NCBI GenBank assembly: GCA_017476305.1
Contig: JAFVAA010000446.1
Location: 1 to 7,381 of the forward strand
Direction of reading: 5' to 3'
From: Lachnospiraceae bacterium
GTDB taxonomy: Bacteria; Bacillota; Clostridia; Lachnospirales; Lachnospiraceae
DNA length: 7,381 bases
The notes below the pieces were generated by a model. It saw only the letters and a program-made list of their open reading frames with translations. It searched no databases and was not told the origin of the DNA. Shown here in pieces: positions 1 through 5,590 of the stretch; positions within the stretch are counted from its first letter, which is position 1, and every line of letters begins with the position of its first letter. A program made the translations under genes and the position numbers.

Positions 1-1
1 A

Positions 2-244
2 AAGGCTACATACCATCTGATGGATTTGTCTGGTATTCCTGAGAATGTTTGGGAAAGAACAGATTTTCCTGTTGAAAAGCTATTTGCGGAGAATATTGAT
101 GAAAATGTAAAAGAATGGAACGGTGATCGTTGCTGCTATTACAAGCAGACCGAAAAACAAAATGCCTACCCATGTATGGATAAAAGAAGGAAGTGTTTTG
201 CTCAAAGACTCCATTGTGCTATTAGAGCAGATCAGGACACTTGA
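2..244 (+). other. Unrecognised partial reading frame at the left edge
   Basis: This frame is open from the first bases of the window, so its true start may lie outside; the first internal ATG is at 20. It runs to a TGA at 242-244. The first 35-40 codons read like ordinary protein, with segments such as GIPENVWERTDFPVEKLF and a charged stretch after it, but I recognise no family. From about position 111 it overlaps, in another frame, a recognisable MazF-like reading, and there the codons of this frame look arbitrary and Cys-rich. My inference is that only the part up to about 110 is a genuine gene tail, joined to a MazF fragment by an old deletion or rearrangement, and that the remainder is read-through into the wrong frame. 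It could also be spurious altogether. Confidence 0.3.
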
Positions 245-380
245 TAAAAGAAGGCTTGGGAAATATATGTGAAAGTTAGGAAGAAAGACTATGCAAAAGA
301 TAGACAAGGCAATATTTGCAAGTGTGGGAGTAAAAAGGCGTAATAAAAATTTTGAAAAAGTCAAGTGTGATAAAAAATAA
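111..380 (+). pseudogene. MazF/PemK-family toxin remnant (5'-truncated, internal stop)
   Basis: In the frame beginning at 111 the translation gives [20 protein letters not shown] and, further on, [20 protein letters not shown]. These match the central and C-terminal part of Gram-positive MazF endoribonucleases (compare TAIVAAIT...KLPTHVEI...DSVILLEQIRTIDKQRL in Bacillus MazF/EndoA). The Thr that ends the AAIT motif, a catalytic residue in the Bacillus enzyme, is present at 141-143. The N-terminal third, with the GGVRP segment and its catalytic Arg, is absent: a TAA precedes the homology at 108-110. A TGA at 270-272 interrupts the frame where a GGA Gly codon would be natural. The same frame then continues with a family-like tail (KLGRKTMQKIDKAIFASVGV) to a TAA at 378-380. 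No MazE-like antitoxin gene is visible. I read it as a dead toxin gene, because truncation and an internal stop occur together. Confidence 0.8.
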
Positions 381-388
381 ATCGCACA

Positions 389-418
389 TTGGACGATGGG
401 CGGCTGTATCGCTATGAT
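389..418 (+). promoter_or_regulatory. Candidate promoter of the excisionase-recombinase cassette
   Basis: TTGGAC at 389-394 and TATGAT at 413-418 are separated by 18 bases. The -10 element differs from consensus at one position and the -35 is weak. Transcription would begin near 425, about 30 bases before the excisionase start. The -10 lies inside the loop side of a dyad (402-432), so a protein bound to the dyad or a transcript hairpin could influence firing. This is pattern matching only. A promoter further upstream, for example one that served the old mazF locus, is an alternative. Confidence 0.35.
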
Positions 419-432
419 GATAGCAGACAGCC
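402..432 (+). repeat. Two-tier inverted repeat upstream of the excisionase gene
   Basis: GGCTGT (402-407) pairs with ACAGCC (427-432), and inside it GCTAT (411-415) pairs with ATAGC (420-424) around a GATG loop. ATC and AG form a small internal bulge. No T-run follows, so it is not a typical intrinsic terminator. It sits 24 bases before the excisionase ATG and overlaps the candidate -10 element. Possible roles are an operator for a regulator of excision or a hairpin in the leader RNA; the sequence does not decide between them. Confidence 0.5.
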
Positions 433-456
433 ACTTAGAATAATTAGGAGGTTATC

Positions 457-651
457 ATGTGTGTGGAAAAAAGAGTTTATGATGCAGATGATATTCAAAA
501 GCTGTTAGGGATAGGCAGGAGCAAGGCATACAATTTTTTAGACGAGGTGTATGCAGAGCAAAAGCCTTTCCGGGTAATAAAGATAGGAAAATTATACAGG
601 GTTCCCAAAGAGGGATTTGACAAATGGCTGATCGGGGAACAGGAGGAATGA
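457..651 (+). CDS. Excisionase-like winged helix-turn-helix DNA-binding protein
   Basis: This small protein of 64 residues looks like the excisionase/MerR-type HTH family found beside tyrosine integrases. Residues 8-30 (YDADDIQKLLGIGRSKAYNFL) have the family's helix-turn-helix pattern in which an acidic AxDIxxLLGIxxxxAYxxL helix pair recognises DNA. Residues 38-50 (FRVIKIGKLYRVP) form the expected beta wing, and the protein ends in the typical F-DKWL helix. The start is well supported: TTAGGAGG at 444-451 stands five bases before the ATG. It is followed after 11 bases by the first recombinase gene, so the two are almost certainly co-transcribed. By family, such proteins bend DNA at attachment sites and bias the integrase toward excision, and some also repress their own promoter. 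Its binding site and partner recombinase are unknown. There is no membrane segment or signal peptide, so it should act on cytoplasmic DNA. Confidence 0.85.
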   Translation: MCVEKRVYDADDIQKLLGIGRSKAYNFLDEVYAEQKPFRVIKIGKLYRVPKEGFDKWLIGEQEE

Positions 652-662
652 GGTGAACAGTA

Positions 663-1829
663 ATGGCGACGAAGAAAAAGAGCGTAGCATTTTATGAAAG
701 ATATTCATGGTATCACAGGACAAAGGAGCTGGCAGAAAATGGTACTGTCAGATACGGAAAGAAAGGCGGGTTTTTAACTCAGGAAGAGGCAGAGGAAAGC
801 TATTATAAGTGCGAGGAAGAATTTCAGGCAGCACAGAGGAAGATACAGCTTTCCGGTAAGATGGACAAGGAAGTCATGTTCAAAGATTATCTGGTCTATT
901 GGTTTGAGGAAGAATTTTCAAAGCGGATAGAAACAACTACAAGGATGGTCGGGGCATATGTCATTTATCAATTGATCCTGCCGAATGTGGATTATGATGT
1001 CAAAATGAGATACATCAATGTGGAATATTTAGACGGACTGTTAGAAAAGGCTTCTAAGTCCTGTGCTTCTGCGGGGAACAAGTGCAGGGAAATCCTGAAT
1101 CTGGTTATGAAGGAGGCAGTCATTGATGGCTATATTGGAGTAAATCCGGTGACGGAAACAAAGCCATATAAGAGGAAGAAACCGAATATCGTGATACTCA
1201 GCAAGGAAAAGTTAAAAATCTTTTTGAAGGCGGCATCAAAAGATAATTGGTATTTAGAAATCCTTTTAGCGTTATTCTGCGGGCTTAGAAAAGGAGAGAT
1301 ACTCGGATTGAAATTTTCTGATTTTGATATGGAAAAGCATACAGTAAAAATAAACAGGCAGATTGTGTCTAATCCTATCATAAAAGAAAATTGCACGATA
1401 GAGGAATATCAGGTCATAGAGCGTGAGCCGAAAACGCAGAACAGTTTCCGGACATTGCGGGTGCCGGATGTTATCTTGGAGGAATTAGAAAAACGAAAAA
1501 TCCTCATTGACATCAATAAGTCAAAATTACAGGAGGATTATATGGATGGGGACTATGTGAGCTGTCAGGTGAACGGGAGGACACACAGCCTTTCTGCCAT
1601 GAACATTGCTTTAAAGAAAATATGTGTCAGGAACAGCCTGCCGGCAATTTCCGTACATGGATTACGTCATATGTTTGCGACAATCCTTATCGAGCAGGGC
1701 GTATCCCTTGCCAAAATATCCGGACTTTTGGGGCATAGTTCCGTAAATACGACATTTGAATATTATTGTGATGTCATGGATGAGAATGAGAAGATCATCG
1801 CATTTATGAATGATACCTTTGCGGTATGA
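663..1829 (+). CDS. Tyrosine recombinase (integrase), first of a tandem pair
   Basis: This is a site-specific tyrosine recombinase of 388 residues, the usual length for phage and conjugative-element integrases. Residues 1-65 form a basic N-terminal region likely to bind arm-type sites. About 70-165 is the core-binding (SAM-like) domain, with the FKDYLVYWFEEEF helix and the usual GYIGVNPV link to the catalytic domain. The catalytic set is complete: Arg209 (CGLRKGE), Lys257 (PKTQNSFRT), His332 and Arg335 with His336 (HGLRH), His358 (LLGHSS), and Tyr368 as the nucleophile ten residues after that His. GAGGTGA at 650-656 supports the ATG at 663. The gene follows the excisionase by 11 bases, and a second recombinase starts just after it. 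By family it should integrate and excise the element through a covalent 3'-phosphotyrosyl intermediate. The target site is unknown. The specific name int is not assigned because two candidates exist. Confidence 0.93.
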   Translation: MATKKKSVAFYERYSWYHRTKELAENGTVRYGKKGGFLTQEEAEESYYKCEEEFQAAQRKIQLSGKMDKEVMFKDYLVYWFEEEFSKRIETTTRMVGAYVIYQLILPNVDYDVKMRYINVEYLDGLLEKASKSCASAGNKCREILNLVMKEAVIDGYIGVNPVTETKPYKRKKPNIVILSKEKLKIFLKAASKDNWYLEILLALFCGLRKGEILGLKFSDFDMEKHTVKINRQIVSNPIIKENCTIEEYQVIEREPKTQNSFRTLRVPDVILEELEKRKILIDINKSKLQEDYMDGDYVSCQVNGRTHSLSAMNIALKKICVRNSLPAISVHGLRHMFATILIEQGVSLAKISGLLGHSSVNTTFEYYCDVMDENEKIIAFMNDTFAV

Positions 1830-1841
1830 CAGAAAGGAAAC

Positions 1842-1848
1842 AGGGAGG
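1842..1848 (+). promoter_or_regulatory. Ribosome binding site that decides the start of recombinase 2
   Basis: AGGGAGG lies seven bases before the ATG at 1856. The longer in-frame start at 1826, which overlaps the stop of the preceding gene as ATGA, has no Shine-Dalgarno sequence in front. It would depend on translational coupling and would add only ten residues. Confidence 0.75.
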
Positions 1849-1855
1849 TTTTCGC

Positions 1856-3175
1856 ATGGAAGAAGAAAAGAGATTTGATCTGACTATGCAGAAGTATATT
1901 GATTGGAAAATTTACAATGTAACAAAAATAAAAAACGGATACGGCTACCGGGTGGTACTCTGTTACATGGATGGAAGTGAAATCTCACAGCAGAAATCCG
2001 GTTTTTCCACAAAGAAGGCAGCAAGTGCGGACAGGGACAAAACGATGGGAGAGCTTTATGCCGGAACCTATGTGGTGTATGCGAATGTAAGGGTAAAAGA
2101 TTATCTGTCCTTCTGGCTGGAGGAAGAAATGCGTCCGAAGATAACGAACAGCACCTATGAAACCTATCGTCATGTGATAAGGAAATATATTGATGCAGAA
2201 ATCGGTCATATCAGAATGATAGAGTTAAAGCGGAGTGATGTGCAGAAACTTTATAATGAAACTGCAAATAAAGCGGTCTCTGCGGCAAAACACGCCAAAA
2301 CGATCATGAATACTTCCATGCGTTATGCCCTGAATAAAAAGATTATTTCTGTTAATCCGGCGACTTATGTATCGCTTCCGAAAATGGTAAAAAAGGAGAA
2401 ATATCATACCAGAAACATAGATACAAAGAAAACGCTGAATGTAGAACAGATGTTAAAGCTGATCGAGGCAAGCAAAGACTCACCTATCCATATACAAGTA
2501 CTTTTTGCTGCACTTTTAGGATTAAGAAGAAGCGAAATAAACGGAGTAAAGTATTCTGATATAGATTATATTAACCGTACCCTTACGGTACAGAGACAGT
2601 TGGGGAAGAAATCAAAGGGCGAGGAGGAAAATCTGCAGGGCAGAAGCAGTGCAAAGCAGGAAATCGGTCTGAAGACTTCCTCCAGCTATCGGACGGTTCC
2701 TTTACCGGATTATGTATTTGAAGCTATTTTAGAAGAACGAAAGAAATATGAAAGGAACCGCAGACGCAGACGGTCAGTATTTCAGGATTTTGATTATATC
2801 TGCTGTTCAAACGAAGAACTGTGTTTTGCACAGTTCTTTGTGGTCTGTCCACGGAGCAAGGATTTTCATTGGAAGTATTTTAAGAAATTGCTGAAGGAGA
2901 ATGATCTTCCGGATATTAGATGGCATGACTTGCGGAGCAGTTTTTGTACCTTGCTTTTAAAGAATGACTTTAATCCGAAAGCGGTATCTAAGCTGATGGG
3001 GCACGCTAAGGAAATCATTACGATAGATGTATATGGAGATAAGGCGGAAATCATAGAGGACTGTCTGGAAGAATTACAGCCATTCATAGATGAAGTGCTG
3101 CCGGGAGAGGAAAAAGTGGCTACTGATTTTTCAGAAGATGATTATGTGGAATGTTTTGGAAGTTTTTTAGCATGA
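1856..3175 (+). CDS. Tyrosine recombinase (integrase), second of a tandem pair
   Basis: This second tyrosine recombinase has 439 residues from the preferred start at 1856 (449 if the ATG at 1826 is used). Residues 15-75 resemble an arm-type DNA-binding domain (IKNGYGYRVVLCYMDG, then a KKAA segment). Residues 80-170 are the core-binding domain, with VKDYLSFWLEEEM parallel to FKDYLVYWFEEEF of the first recombinase. The catalytic residues are Arg224 (LGLRRSE), Lys273 (GLKTSSSYRT), His357 and Arg360 (HDLRSS), His383 (LMGHAK) and Tyr393. The position after the second Arg is Ser rather than His, a substitution tolerated in the family. A basic run, NRRRRRS at 301-307, and a charged insertion at about 251-271 set it apart from recombinase 1. 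A 30-residue acidic tail follows the catalytic tyrosine region. It lies 26 bases after recombinase 1 and before a strong terminator, so it is the last gene of the cassette. The two proteins are diverged relatives, not a recent duplication. Confidence 0.92.
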   Translation: MEEEKRFDLTMQKYIDWKIYNVTKIKNGYGYRVVLCYMDGSEISQQKSGFSTKKAASADRDKTMGELYAGTYVVYANVRVKDYLSFWLEEEMRPKITNSTYETYRHVIRKYIDAEIGHIRMIELKRSDVQKLYNETANKAVSAAKHAKTIMNTSMRYALNKKIISVNPATYVSLPKMVKKEKYHTRNIDTKKTLNVEQMLKLIEASKDSPIHIQVLFAALLGLRRSEINGVKYSDIDYINRTLTVQRQLGKKSKGEEENLQGRSSAKQEIGLKTSSSYRTVPLPDYVFEAILEERKKYERNRRRRRSVFQDFDYICCSNEELCFAQFFVVCPRSKDFHWKYFKKLLKENDLPDIRWHDLRSSFCTLLLKNDFNPKAVSKLMGHAKEIITIDVYGDKAEIIEDCLEELQPFIDEVLPGEEKVATDFSEDDYVECFGSFLA

Positions 3176-3247
3176 TGAAAATGCGGCAGACTATCCAAAA
3201 GATAAAAATATGATTAAAATGAGTAAAGTGGCAGTCGGGCTTGCTAT

Positions 3248-3297
3248 AAAAAAGTGCAGATTATGTGAAAATCTTTCATTTATCTCTGTACTTTTTT
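3248..3297 (+). terminator. Intrinsic terminator after the recombinase cassette
   Basis: The arm 3248-3260 (AAAAAAGTGCAGA) pairs over 13 bases with 3285-3297 (TCTGTACTTTTTT), with a single G-U pair. Within the 24-base loop TGAAA pairs with TTTCA, extending the structure. The six-T run at the end makes a standard terminator for the plus strand, 72 bases after the recombinase 2 stop. The matching A-run on the other arm means it could also stop transcription arriving on the minus strand. Confidence 0.85.
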
Positions 3298-3314
3298 GTT
3301 GTTCATGCTATAAT
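3286..3314 (+). promoter_or_regulatory. Extended -10 promoter facing uvrB
   Basis: TATAAT at 3309-3314 is a perfect -10 hexamer and is preceded by TGC, giving an extended -10 (TGnTATAAT). The best -35 at the right distance, CTGTAC at 3286-3291, is poor and overlaps the 3' arm of the terminator. An extended -10 often compensates for a weak -35. Transcription would begin near 3321 and leave a leader of about 270 bases before the uvrB start. No coding sequence fits between, so this is the best visible promoter for uvrB and the gene behind it. Confidence 0.6.
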
Positions 3315-3329
3315 AAAATCTAAGCGTTT

Positions 3330-3370
3330 CATCGTTTTTTGAGACGATGTATGGCTCGCTTTTAAGCGAG
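3330..3370 (+). repeat. Two adjacent hairpins in the uvrB leader
   Basis: CATCGT (3330-3335) pairs with ACGATG (3344-3349); an alternative pairing of CGTTTCA with TGAGACG uses partly the same bases. Directly after it, CTCGCTT and AAGCGAG form a perfect seven-base inverted repeat at 3355-3370 with almost no loop. No T-run follows either hairpin, so they are not typical terminators. They lie at the start of the predicted leader transcript and could stabilise it or regulate it. I recognise no riboswitch consensus. Confidence 0.45.
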
Positions 3371-3452
3371 ACTATGTGACCTTGGTGACACCCTGTTATT
3401 CCTTGTGTTATCTGGTGTTACGGAGTTTTGAAAAATTGGATTTGTGACTTTC

Positions 3453-3462
3453 ATTCGTGTAA
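3453..3462 (-). repeat. Inverted copy of the TTACACGAAT motif
   Basis: ATTCGTGTAA here is the exact reverse complement of TTACACGAAT, which occurs twice in the tandem repeat at 3500-3541. The spacing from this copy to the first direct copy is about 50 bases. The arrangement of one inverted and two direct short copies next to an integrase cassette resembles arm-type recombinase sites, but the function is inferred. Confidence 0.45.
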
Positions 3463-3499
3463 AGGAGATTTTGGTGCAGATTTTTTGTGAAAAAAAGGG

Positions 3500-3541
3500 G
3501 AAATTACACGAATTTTTTTTGAAATTACACGAATTTTTATA
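3500..3541 (+). repeat. 21-bp tandem direct repeat containing TTACACGAAT
   Basis: GAAATTACACGAATTTTT occurs at 3500-3517 and again at 3521-3538. Each unit is 21 bases including a T- or AT-rich tail, so the copies sit side by side on the same face of the helix (two turns). The first 18 bases of the units are identical. Candidates are binding sites for the integrase N-terminal domain or the excisionase, or an operator upstream of uvrB. No protein-coding reading is apparent. Confidence 0.75.
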
Positions 3542-3557
3542 GCATCCTTTAGGATGC
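3542..3557. repeat. GCATCC/GGATGC dyad before uvrB
   Basis: GCATCC (3542-3547) and GGATGC (3552-3557) form a perfect six-base inverted repeat around TTTA. It abuts the tandem repeat and ends 24 bases before the uvrB ribosome binding site. No T-run follows on either strand, which argues against an intrinsic terminator. It could be the crossover core or the end of the element, an operator, or a hairpin in the uvrB leader. Confidence 0.5.
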
Positions 3558-3580
3558 GTTGCTGACAGTAATCATATTTA

Positions 3581-3587
3581 GAGAGGG
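3581..3587 (+). promoter_or_regulatory. Ribosome binding site that decides the uvrB start
   Basis: GAGAGGG stands seven bases before the ATG at 3595. The open frame could be extended 12 codons upstream to a TTG at 3559. That extension would place the ribosome binding site inside the coding region and adds residues that do not belong to the conserved UvrB N-terminus, which begins near [10 protein letters not shown]. Confidence 0.8.
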
Positions 3588-3594
3588 TTTATCT

Positions 3595-5577
3595 ATGGCA
3601 GAGTTTAAATTACAGGCACCTTTCCGTCCTACCGGTGACCAGCCGCAGGCAATCAAAGCACTTGTGGATGGATTTAAGGAGGGCAATCAGTTCCAGACTT
3701 TATTAGGGGTGACGGGTTCTGGAAAAACATTCACGATGGCAAATGTCATACAGGCGTTACAGAAGCCGACACTCGTGATCGCTCATAATAAGACCTTGGC
3801 GGCACAGCTTTATGGGGAATTTAAGGAGATGTTCCCAGAGAATGCAGTCGAGTATTTTGTAAGTTACTACGACTATTACCAGCCGGAGGCCTACGTGCCA
3901 TCCTCTGATACGTATATCGAGAAGGATTCTTCTATCAATGACGAAATTGATAAGCTCAGACACTCGGCGACGGCTGCACTGACAGAGAGAAAGGATGTCA
4001 TTATCGTTGCCAGTGTGTCCTGTATCTATGGTTTGGGAAGTCCTGTAGATTATCAGAATATGACGGTAAATTTGCGTCCTGGCATGATAAAGGACAGGGA
4101 CGATGTCATCAAAAGGTTAGTTGAAATTCAGTATACGAGAAGTGATTTAGATTTTAAGCGTGGTACCTTCCGTGCCAGAGGAGATACGTTAGAGATTTTT
4201 CCTGTCAATGAGTCGGAAAAAGCGGTTCGTGTAGAGTTTTTCGGGGATGAAGTGGATCGAATCACGGAAATTGATGCGCTGACCGGACAGGTGCATTCGG
4301 AATTAGAGCATATCGTGGTCTTTCCTGCCTCGCATTATGTGGTGGAGGCAGAGGCAATGGAGCGTGCCATTCACACGATTGAGGAGGAGTTAGAGGAGCG
4401 GGTAAGCTATTTTAAAAGTGAGGATAAGCTCATAGAGGCACAGCGGATTTCCGAGCGAACGAATTTTGATATCGAGATGCTTAGAGAAACCGGTTTTTGT
4501 TCGGGAATCGAAAATTATTCCAGACATTTATCCGGATTAAAACCGGGCGAAACGCCAAATACTCTTCTGAATTATTTTCCGGATGATTTTTTGATTCTGA
4601 TTGATGAATCGCATATGACGATTCCACAGATCCGGGGAATGTATGCGGGAGACCGTTCCAGAAAGGAAACCCTGGTGGAGTATGGTTTCAGGCTTCCGTC
4701 TGCACTGGATAACAGACCGTTGAATTTTCCGGAATTTGAAAGCTATATCAATCAAATGCTCTTTGTATCAGCGACGCCAAATGTTTATGAGGATGAACAT
4801 GAGCTTTTAAGGGTGGAGCAGGTCATCAGACCTACCGGACTTTTAGATCCGGAGATTGAGGTCAAGCCTGTAGAGGGGCAGATTGATAATTTGATTGGTG
4901 AGATTAGAAAAACGACAGAAGCGGGAAATAAGGTTTTGGTAACGACATTGACAAAGAGAATGGCAGAGGATTTGACTGCTTATATGAAGGAAGTGGGGAT
5001 TCGGGTAAAGTATCTTCATTCGGACATTGATACCTTAGAGCGTTCAGAAATCATCCGTGATATGCGTATGGATGTTTTTGACGTACTGGTGGGAATCAAT
5101 CTTTTACGAGAGGGCCTGGATATTCCGGAGATTGCGCTTGTCGCTATTCTGGATGCGGATAAGGAGGGATTTCTTCGTTCGGAAATTTCTCTGGTGCAGA
5201 CGGTAGGGCGCGCTGCGAGAAATGCAGATGGGCGTGTGATTATGTATGCGGATATGATTACGGATTCCATGCGGAAGGCGATAGATGAGACGAACCGCAG
5301 ACGCGGCATTCAGACGAAGTACAATGAAGAGCATGGGATTACGCCACAGACGATTAAAAAAGCAGTCAGGGAAGTGATGCGTATTTCGAAAAAGGTGGAG
5401 ACTTCCGGTTTTGATATTGAAAAAGATATGGAATCCATGAGCAAAAAGGAATTAGAGGTGGTGGCAAAGCAGCTTCAGAAGAAGATGAATCAGGCGGCAG
5501 CAGATTTGAATTTCGAAGAGGCAGCTGTTTTGAGAGACAAACTTTTGGAAGTGAAAAAGCAGATACGGGACATGTAG
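3595..5577 (+). CDS. uvrB: Excinuclease ABC subunit B (UvrB)
   Basis: UvrB is the damage-verifying helicase-like ATPase of nucleotide excision repair. UvrA delivers it to a lesion, and it then recruits UvrC for the two incisions. The 660-residue length is normal. Visible in order are: the N-terminal GDQPQAI motif at 14-20; Walker A GVTGSGKT at 38-45; the aromatic beta-hairpin region at 87-116 ([20 protein letters not shown]), which inserts between the DNA strands; the Walker B box DESH at 337-340; SATP at 392-395; [13 protein letters not shown] at 500-512; the QTVGRAARN arginine-finger motif at 535-543; and the C-terminal UVR domain at about 622-656, which contacts UvrC. No residue is obviously missing, so it should be functional. 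It lies downstream of a mobile-element cassette and 13 bases before a GH42 gene. I see no GAAC-N4-GTTC LexA box in the sequence before it. The protein acts on the chromosome in the cytoplasm. Confidence 0.98.
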   Translation: MAEFKLQAPFRPTGDQPQAIKALVDGFKEGNQFQTLLGVTGSGKTFTMANVIQALQKPTLVIAHNKTLAAQLYGEFKEMFPENAVEYFVSYYDYYQPEAYVPSSDTYIEKDSSINDEIDKLRHSATAALTERKDVIIVASVSCIYGLGSPVDYQNMTVNLRPGMIKDRDDVIKRLVEIQYTRSDLDFKRGTFRARGDTLEIFPVNESEKAVRVEFFGDEVDRITEIDALTGQVHSELEHIVVFPASHYVVEAEAMERAIHTIEEELEERVSYFKSEDKLIEAQRISERTNFDIEMLRETGFCSGIENYSRHLSGLKPGETPNTLLNYFPDDFLILIDESHMTIPQIRGMYAGDRSRKETLVEYGFRLPSALDNRPLNFPEFESYINQMLFVSATPNVYEDEHELLRVEQVIRPTGLLDPEIEVKPVEGQIDNLIGEIRKTTEAGNKVLVTTLTKRMAEDLTAYMKEVGIRVKYLHSDIDTLERSEIIRDMRMDVFDVLVGINLLREGLDIPEIALVAILDADKEGFLRSEISLVQTVGRAARNADGRVIMYADMITDSMRKAIDETNRRRGIQTKYNEEHGITPQTIKKAVREVMRISKKVETSGFDIEKDMESMSKKELEVVAKQLQKKMNQAAADLNFEEAAVLRDKLLEVKKQIRDM

Positions 5578-5590
5578 AAAGGAGAATGGT

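Noticed and set aside
270..272. TGA as a selenocysteine or recoded codon in the MazF-like frame
   Set aside because: No SECIS-like hairpin is apparent just after it, MazF is not a selenoprotein family, and the gene also lacks its N-terminal third.
80..364. Minus-strand open frame of 94 codons with hydrophobic stretches
   Set aside because: It is antisense to the MazF-like reading, has no ribosome binding site that I can see, and its hydrophobic runs follow from the A-rich plus strand.
3394..3420. Three TGTTA copies at 3394, 3406 and 3416 as a regulator binding array
   Set aside because: Five-base matches with unequal spacing are common by chance in this composition, and no longer consensus unites them.
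3519..3543. Promoter TTGAAA with TATAGC directly before uvrB
   Set aside because: The spacing is only 13 bases and the -10 match is poor, so it is much weaker than the extended -10 at 3309-3314.
3559..3594. Upstream TTG start extending UvrB by 12 residues
   Set aside because: The extension is not part of the UvrB family N-terminus, and the GAGAGGG site is correctly spaced for the ATG at 3595.
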